Shown here piece after piece: positions 57,001-64,000 of a stretch of 64,000 bases of DNA. Source of the DNA: Nissolia schottii (Eukaryota; Streptophyta; Magnoliopsida; Fabales; Fabaceae); NCBI GenBank assembly GCA_003254905.1, contig QANU01112002.1, forward strand, positions 101,585 through 165,584, written 5' to 3'. A program made the position numbers and the translations under genes. Under the pieces are notes generated by a model. The model ran no database searches. It was not told where the DNA came from and was given only the letters and a program-made list of their open reading frames with translations. Each line of letters begins with the position of its first letter. Position 1 is the stretch's first letter.

Positions 57001-58146
57001 CATCTCGCTAAATTGGGCTTGTGCAAGATCTGTCGTATTGAGAGGTTGGTACGTATGATAAACATTGTGGGATTGAAAATAATGTCTGAGCTTCTGGGAT
57101 GCTACAATCATAGTGAAATCTGCTTTTTCAATCTTCTGGGTTTTTAGTTCATGGCCTTGCAAAACTCGACTCAGAATTTTCCCCTCTTGTGTCTCCCACA
57201 CAAGTACAACTCCTACCACAGATTCATCCGTAGAAAGATATAGGATCAATGTCTTTTTGAGTTGAGGCTTTGTTAGCACGAGAAGAGATGCCAAATATTT
57301 TTTCAAATCTTAAAATGCCTCTTCACATGCCTCGTTCCACTCGAATTCTACATCCTTCTTTAATAATTTGAAGAAGGGAATAGTTTTCTGAGCAGAAGTG
57401 GCTCTTGAAATGCCTTTTCACATGCCTTACTCCACTTGAATTCTACTTTCTACTTTCTACTTTAATAATTTGAAGAAGGGAATGGTTTTCCGAGTAGAAC
57501 TGGCTAGAAATCGTGTCAGAGTCACCAAGTTGTACTTCTTACATTGATGCTGGGATTTTCATCTCAAATATAGCCCGACATTGATCAAGATTTGCTTCTA
57601 TACCCCGACTTGTGCGTATAAACCCAAGAAATTTACTTGTTGGCATAGCAAAAGAACACTTGGTTGGGTTGATGCTCATGTTTCTTCTTCTCAAGCACTG
57701 GAACACTTCTTGCAATTCATGTAACATTTTTTGTTCTTTTGAGCTCTTTACTAGCATGTCATCCACATAGACCTCAATTATTTTACTAATGAGATCTGAA
57801 AATACTTCGTTCATTAGTCCTCGATAAGTTTCCCCTGCATTTTTTTTATTCCAAAAGCCATTACTTTATAATAGTAGTTGCCCTTCAGAGTTAGGAATGC
57901 AGTCTTCTTAGCTTCCCCAGGATACATGTGAATCTGGTTATATCCAGAGTATGCATCCATAAACGATAGATACTTGTAACCTAAATAAGCATCTACTAAT
58001 GCATCTATGCTTGGTAATGGGTATGGAACTTTTGGATAGCCTTTGTTCAAATCATTATAGTCTACACACATGAGCCATTTCCCATTTGATTTATGTACCA
58101 TCAAACATTTGAAATCCATGTTGGGTTGAATGCTGGATTTCTTCAA
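57000..58146 (-). pseudogene. Reverse transcriptase and first RNase H remnant
   Basis: Three broken frames read the palm and fingers of a Ty3/gypsy reverse transcriptase: VDYNDLNKGYPK and SFMDAYSGYNQI, then the catalytic YVDDMLV near 57758-57769, then the RNase H start LYLSTDESVVGVVLVWE. Frame breaks at about 57830 and 57400 inactivate it. Confidence 0.85.
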
Positions 58147-58696
58147 TAAACTTGGCTTCTAACAAGCTTTTCACATGCTTCCGCACCGCTATCTTTCTCT
58201 CAGGACACATTTTCCTTCTCTTTTTTGTACTATAGGTTTAAAATTAGGTTGAATAGCTAACCTATCGCATACAAATCAAGATCTATACCAAGCATATTGG
58301 AAGTAGTCCAAGCAAATAAATTAGCATTGCTCAAAAGTAATTTGATTAACCTAGATTTTTGTGATTTTCCCCTTCTTGGTTCCGACCTGCACTTCCTCCA
58401 ACTCTCCTTCAGATTGTGATCTTTCTTCTAAAGGCATGTCTTTGCCGTCTAGATCAATTTTGAATATCTCAGATATGTCGGCAGTGATATGTGCCAAACT
58501 ACTTCCTGTCTTCTACTTCCCTGAGATGTCCAAAATTATGTTGTAATCTCTCCTAGATGCTACATGATAAGCCTTGACACATATTACATTTGCCTATTCC
58601 AAAGGAAGCTTCATCGCAAGGCAAGCCATGGAAATAACCACACCTAATTTATTAAGGATAGGTTTTCTAATGATGGCATTGTAGGCTAAGTTGCAG

Positions 58697-59332
58697 TTAA
58701 CCACAAGGAATTCCACTCTTATTGTCCAACATAAGGGTATAATCCCAAAGGTAACATAGTATGATGTAACCATCATGTCTCACCCTTTCTCCTGAGAATT
58801 CTACTAAGATGGCTTCGTGAGGCAGCAAATCTGACTCATGAAGTCTTAACTTATCAAAATCTTCCTTGTATAGTATGTCGGCAGAGCTGCCTTGATAGAT
58901 AAACACCCTATTTAGATTTGCATTAACCACAATCACGGTGATTACCATAGGATCGACATGACTTGGCATCACCCCTTCCTCATCCTCACTTGAAAACGTG
59001 ATGGTAGGAGCATTTGACGTCACTCTCAGAGTATAGAACTCAGATGATACACAAATGAACTCCTTCAAATGTTTCTTTCTGGCATTGCTAGATATTCCTC
59101 CTCCAGCAAATCCACCCGAGATTGTGTTTATCGTCCAAGGTGCGATTTGTTCAGCCTCATTAGGTTTGATTTGTATCCCAGCCTGGCGATTGCTATGAGG
59201 ATTCCTCTTTTCTTTCACTTCTGAATCAGAATCCTCTTCGGCATCTCGTTCCTTGGCTCTTCCTTGGTCCACGCTGGTGACACACATAGTTTGGCAGCTT
59301 CCCCTCTTAGATAAGTTCTTTAATAGCATCAT
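58697..59332 (-). pseudogene. Gag-protease remnant without catalytic Asp
   Basis: A 211-codon frame carries the protease signature as IYQGSSADILY (near 58865-58900); the family has Asp where this has Tyr just before QGSS, so the active-site Asp is lost. The frame continues into the linker toward reverse transcriptase. Confidence 0.75.
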
Positions 59333-60611
59333 TCAAATCTCGACAGAGATTTGTCTTATGTCCATATCCATCATGATATGCACACACCACAAAGACTTGT
59401 CTACATTCTTCTGAGATTTCAAAGTCTTAGGCTTTGGATATTGGGATAGCAGTCATGTTCGGTGGATTTCATGGAAGCCGAGGGGAACTCTAAGCCTAGT
59501 GTACTCAGATAATTTTTCTAGTTACGATTGGAACGCGATAATGAGACATATCTTTGAATTCCATATTTCTTATAATGTTGGGTTTAGATTAGCGAGTCTT
59601 AACTCGAAGCCCCCTGTCCCAACAAGAACTCTCGTTTTCTCCTCCTATTCTTTGAGAGAACTCTCGTTCTCATTACTGCCTATTCAAATGGTGATGTAGG
59701 TCACTATTCCATCTCGGGATTGATTGTTGTTTATATTCATTCACTTCCCGAGACATTTGGTAGGACCTTATCTATCTGCTAGCTTCCAAGGCATTTATTT
59801 GTTATTGTACGAGATTCTATAGATCTTGCATAGCTTCCATTGTCTGGGCTGGGTTAACCCCATGAGGTCGGGGCCCTAGATTAGCTAAACAAGAAATAAC
59901 TTGTGGTTATTGATTTGGACGCCTGTGAGGGGCCCTCTTAGGATTAGTCTTAGAATCCGTAGCCGCCAGACCATCTGGAGGAGTCAGAAGTTGTTGGAGA
60001 CGATTTGGTCTTGAATTATTGTTTGTGTACATCATCTTGCAATAGAAGATATAAGATATAAAAGAAAAAGAAGATGATCACCACAAGTGATGATTAGTCG
60101 TTTCCCACAAACGGTGCACAAGCAAATTGGATGGGTTCCTAGATGTTGCTTGTAACTTCGACTTTGGGTTAGTTCCAAGAACTTAAAGAATGTGAATATA
60201 ATGATGGTTGCTGACATTAGACGACCAGTGGGGTGTCTGCAAAAGATACTATGATGCCCAAGTCAGTTTGTGAGTGAAATATGAGGTAAAAGTAATGGAT
60301 AGAAAAACGTACCTCAGGATGAGTGAAACTCATGCTTATATATCATGTAGTGGCCATATTAGTTATGGCAGTTAGGTAACATTTATCAGGTGTTTGTAAC
60401 TGTTTCGGTGAGCTTGAGCTAATTGTTGAATAATGATTCTCATGAAGACCTTGGTACATTACCAATGTTATGCCGGCAAGCATTTATTGCATGGATAACT
60501 GAGCGGTTATGGTTTTCAGTTCGAACGAGTTGAATTGTCGATATGTCAGACTCAGCTCATCTCAGAGTCATAGTACATAACTCGAATTTAGATTTAGTTT
60601 GTATCAATATA

Positions 60612-60650
60612 AGTGTGTGTGTGCGCGCGTGTGTACGTGTGCGCGCGCTT
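60612..60650. repeat. Alternating GT/GC dinucleotide tract
   Basis: About 38 bp of almost perfect alternating purine-pyrimidine sequence (gtgtgtgtgtgcgcgcgtgt, then acgtgtgcgcgcgc). It begins close to where the Tat LTR appears to start. Confidence 0.9.
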
Positions 60651-61804
60651 TTTTAAGAAAATATTATTTCACAATAGACAGTGTTACACGTAGAGCAAGT
60701 AGAAGTGAATCATGTCAAAAGCTGCACAAAGTTGATATCACATGCAAGGACATGCAATCCTTCTAGTCTTTCTTAAAAGGATAAAAAAAAAATAGTATAT
60801 ACAAATATAGGCTTAGTTTTCATATGAATCCTGCATTCTTAATCACATGAACAAGAACGCAACTCTTTCTAGCTTTCAGTTAAGCGATCAACGTCAATTT
60901 AATGCTCTCAATAGCAACCAACGCATGGTGGTTGTAGTGACACGGAGATAGAATAGTGTAGCATCTATATTTCTTTTATGCTTGTAGCATCTAGCTATAT
61001 ATTAATCTGGATCAACTAATTATGCATATTCTTCCCGTAATTATCAGGTCGTCATTATTTTTTTTTTAGTATACCCACACCAGAGCCCTAATAATTAATT
61101 ATTTTATTTTATTTAATAAATATTATTTAATAATTTTATTCCTTTCATCCAATATCTATTACATACACGTCAAAAAAAATCTATTACCTATAAAATATAA
61201 CATTTTTAAAACAAAATATAGAAAACTGACAAACACAGTATTCAATTCGGATTAATTTGAACTTAAAAGTCTTTGGAGTGATAGGGTCTTCTTCCCATTA
61301 ATTAGTAGTTTTGAGTTCGAGTTCTAAATATAAAAAAGTTGGCGTCTTATATTGCTTACAAATAAAGTTTAAATAAACTTTATAAGTGTGATACAATTCT
61401 CATTCTTTGAGTTAGTTTTTAGGGTTGAGTTAGACCACTCTCCTATTTAAGAGAGAGCGCACTATATATCTCTATGGAACCTCACATGTGTACTCGAACA
61501 TGATTATTTTCAAAAAAAATATATGTAAGAAGCAAATAAAAAACCAAATAAAGTCTGATAATTTATAAATGAAAGATATTTGTGACTAGTTCAAGTTCTA
61601 TTGTTCATATATTTGGAATGACATAGTAAAAAAAATAAAGGAAATGAGAGAAAGAGCCACACACAAATCAAAGGAAACACGAATTGTAATAAATAATATG
61701 TTTGTTTAAAAGAAAATGATTGCGACTAATACATCTAGGGTTTAGTTAATTCTACGCATATAATTGTTTTATCAATAAAAAGTAAGTTTATATATATATA
61801 TATA
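60651..61804. other. AT-rich intergenic DNA
   Basis: No gene recognised. It ends in a TA microsatellite (61789-61804) into which the LTR at 61805 appears to have inserted. Confidence 0.5.
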
Positions 61805-62243
61805 TGTTCCGAAGTATCTACCTCGGTACAAGCTCTGAATCCTGAGACTGTGGAACCGAATGAGAACTCTGACCTTGGCACGATCGATCTCTGGACTCGC
61901 AATTGCGGTGTGTACCTGCAATTACTCCGACGCTCAAGTAAGCAAGGGTCGAAGAAGTATAGTGAATGATTATGTGATGTGTTTGTACCTGGGATATAGG
62001 CTCATTATATAGCCGGGGTGATGGAGGAGGTTTCGGGTATCGCGGAGGCGGGGAGATATCCGTGATCTGCGCGCTGACTCCGGACATCGCGGAAGGCGAC
62101 GAAGATCTCGGAGCCGTTAACCCTGAGCGGCCAGAGAGTGGCGACCTTGTCGGTGATCGTTTGTGAGAGGTCGGGTCGGGTCCGCGGATATGGGCCTGGG
62201 TGTTGGGTCGCCGGGATGGGCCTTTATGGCCCAGTCCGTAACA
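61805..62243 (-). mobile_element. Probable solo LTR (Tat-like)
   Basis: Minus-strand sequence from 62243 starts TGTTACGG and ends CGGAACA at 61805. It has a TATA box (gctatataatgag near 62003-62015), then cttacttgagcgtcggagta (about 61950), a conserved post-TATA segment of Tat/Athila-type LTRs in dicots. It is unusually GC-rich. No internal region or second LTR adjoins it. No target duplication is seen, and the next base at 62244 is N. Confidence 0.75.
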
Positions 62244-62244
62244 N
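62244..62244. other. Undetermined base
   Basis: A single N sits exactly at the outer edge of the probable solo LTR and may hide a misjoin. The other N is at 33522. Confidence 0.9.
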
Positions 62245-62249
62245 GTTGT

Positions 62250-62830
62250 TCAAAAGTTTGTGTACGTGAGCGCCAAGGTTTTCTTTTTCGTCGCCATTTT
62301 CATTTTCGTGCCCGTCATAATATTCGTTTCTGGTTATTAAAAAGTTTGTGCATTATTGTTCAAAAGTTTGTGCACATGAGCACTTGAGTTTTCTTCTTCT
62401 TCTTCGCGTTTGTTTTTGTTTCCATCATTTTTAATTTTTTTTTTAGTTGTTCAAAAGTTTGTGCATGTGTTTAAAAAGATTTGTGCATTCTTGTTCAAAA
62501 GTTTGTGCATGTGAGTACCAAAATTTTTTTATTCGTCATTTTCGTTTCATTTTCATCTTAGCATTTATTTCTGCTTATTGAAAAGTTTGTGCACGTCAGT
62601 TCAAAAGTTTGTGCATTTACTTTAAAATGTTTGTGCATAGTAACAAGTGATTCAACGCTCTTAAAGTGTAAGTAAAGAGCAAGAGAAAAAGTGTGGCAGT
62701 TACTTTTTGCTATTTAATATATCACAGACATGATCTAATTTGGTTCCGTATGTAAAAAATGTTTGTGGATGTCTGTAAAAAAAATTTGTGTATGTGTGTG
62801 TAAAAATTTATGCATTCGGTACTACTATGT
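62250..62830 (+). repeat. Motif-rich repeat (caaaagtttgtgca), related to 17580-18190
   Basis: About ten diverged copies of gttcaaaagtttgtgcatg occur between 62250 and 62640, in loose tandem, followed by a block (62695-62720, cagttactttttgctattta) shared with 18027-18052. The LTR at 61805-62243 may have replaced or interrupted its left end, as no inverted partner was found. Confidence 0.7.
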
Positions 62831-64000
62831 ATACCATACGCACATTATATGGTGGTTATACAGGGACAACAAAACTAATGTGCACCTAACATTACTAATA
62901 TAATAAACCAAAAATAAAATGACATATAGAACTTTTAGTGCTGAGTCACTTACATTTCACGGTTTAAGTCAAATGGTCGAGTAGTTTCCCTAATAGGAAT
63001 TAGCAAGGTAGGTACGGATGCATACGAAATTTTTTATTAAGTGAAGTAATTAAACTCTACGAAGGATTTCACACGTGTCAACAATACATGCATATATATG
63101 GTTCCTTCGTGAGATGAAATTACTCTCCATGTCGAGTAAGAATTATGGGAAGAGGGTTAGTTAGCTTCGTTGGCCGTTTCTTTTTCCTTTTTGGAGCATC
63201 ATGTTTGGGTCTAGTTATGAACTAAATCTAATAAGGATTTAGATCCGATATACATGATTAGACGGTCAATTAGATCTCTCATCCTCGCCCCGCGTAATGC
63301 CTTGCGAGCGTTATGAACGTTGTGAAATTTGACATAAGTTCTCATAAGAATTATGAGCTTTACAGAATCTAACATAAAGCTTCATAAAGCTTATGAATAT
63401 TACAGAATTATAAACGTCCATACTTACACTATAAAATTGGTTTCTTACTACTTCACAAGGTATGTCTTAGACCATTATCACCTCATAATTCACTTACATA
63501 TTGACTTGAACGTCAAAGTGATTTTTGCAAGTACCACCCCGCCGACCAAGAATGTTGCTCATCACCATTGTGTTCACCATCATCAAGCTCTTGCATTCAA
63601 CCCAAGATCAGAGTTACAAGCTATCTCAATACATTCAAATTGCTCGTAGCAAGTCTCTTTCTTGTGTGATAAGATTTTGGTCAACTGGTATTCATTCAAA
63701 CCCTTTTGGGATTCTATTATCACTTTCACACACCATCTCGAGAAATTGGATTTAACTTGATGCTTTATTTTCACTTCGTATATAATTCATCCGTTTCATT
63801 ATATTTATTTATTTATTTTTGAATATTTAGAATTTTATAATATGTGTCCATTTTCCTTAAACTTTTTAATTAATACCCATTTTTAATTATTTGATTAATG
63901 AAAAATTTGTCAATATCATATAAAACATGAAATAATAATGACAAAATTAAATGACTTTAATTGTAAAAATTATTAAAAGATTAAAACTTTAATAAAAAAA
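62831..64000. other. Intergenic DNA
   Basis: No gene recognised. It contains short direct repeats of the type ttatgagctttacagaatct (63355-63410) and becomes very AT-rich at the right end. Confidence 0.5.

Larger units (their letters stand above)
55900..60610 (-). mobile_element. Ty3/gypsy retrotransposon, Tat lineage, truncated within integrase
   Basis: On the minus strand the order is 5' LTR (about 60610-60124), primer-binding site (about 60122-60105, tgcaccgtttgtggga, one of the tggcgccg(t/c)ctgtggga type), gag start (ATG near 60033), protease, reverse transcriptase, RNase H, a second archaeal-type RNase H and the integrase zinc finger. The second RNase H marks the Tat/Ogre lineage. The LTR has a TATA box (gatatataagc near 60336-60347). 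The element stops near 55900 inside integrase, so there is no 3' LTR. Many stops and shifts show it is dead. Only fragments of each domain remain, and the coding parts are listed separately. Confidence 0.85.

Overview
The window is nuclear DNA of a flowering plant. Genes have many GT-AG introns in AT-rich sequence, the protein families are plant ones (CYP89A cytochrome P450, PIN-LIKES auxin carrier, BREVIS RADIX family), and the repeats are plant types (CACTA, Ty1/copia, Ty3/gypsy Tat and Athila, tRNA-derived SINEs). A eudicot, probably a legume, fits best; that is inference from repeat and protein flavour, since no marker gene is present. Two single N bases (33522, 62244) mark it as draft assembly.

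Layout. 1-12.1 kb: two diverged tandem copies of a BREVIS RADIX-like (BRXL) locus. Copy A (about 351-6290) is a pseudogene split by a 2,957-bp CACTA transposon (1723-4679) with a perfect 3-bp target duplication; that transposon carries a captured fragment of the peroxisomal import receptor gene PEX7. Copy B (9031-12086) keeps a readable four-exon frame of 302 codons but its second BRX domain is broken off. 12.1-22 kb: no confident gene; a foldback DNA element, a small LTR element with only the tail of its 5' LTR, a long-TIR element and an LTR-like block. 22.2-26.3 kb (+): eight-exon RING membrane protein of the RNFT type. 27.8-29.7 kb: Athila-type retroelement debris and a U6 snRNA retrocopy fragment. 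30.1-32.9 kb (-): six-exon coiled-coil protein of unknown function. 33-39 kb: duplicated non-coding segments, SINE pieces and copia remnants. 39.2-41.4 kb: one terminal exon of an EMB8-like hydrolase and an intronless CYP89A P450 (-). 43.6-46.0 kb (+): RING-H2 ubiquitin ligase with a 5' UTR intron ending directly before its ATG. 48.1-52.9 kb (-): ten-exon PILS6-type auxin carrier. 54-64 kb: SINEs, a truncated Tat-lineage Ty3/gypsy element (LTR to integrase), a probable solo LTR and a motif-rich repeat.

The five apparently intact genes (RNFT-like, coiled-coil, CYP89A, RING-H2, PILS6) each have their own promoter and do not form a pathway or cluster. Two encode RING-type ligase candidates (one in membranes, one with a C-terminal anchor), one is a probable ER auxin carrier, one an ER-anchored oxidase. 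I found no wholly new system; the most notable items are the CACTA element with its PEX7 fragment and preserved empty site, a SINE copy cut at its 3' rather than 5' end but with a perfect target duplication, and the chimeric U6 retrocopy.
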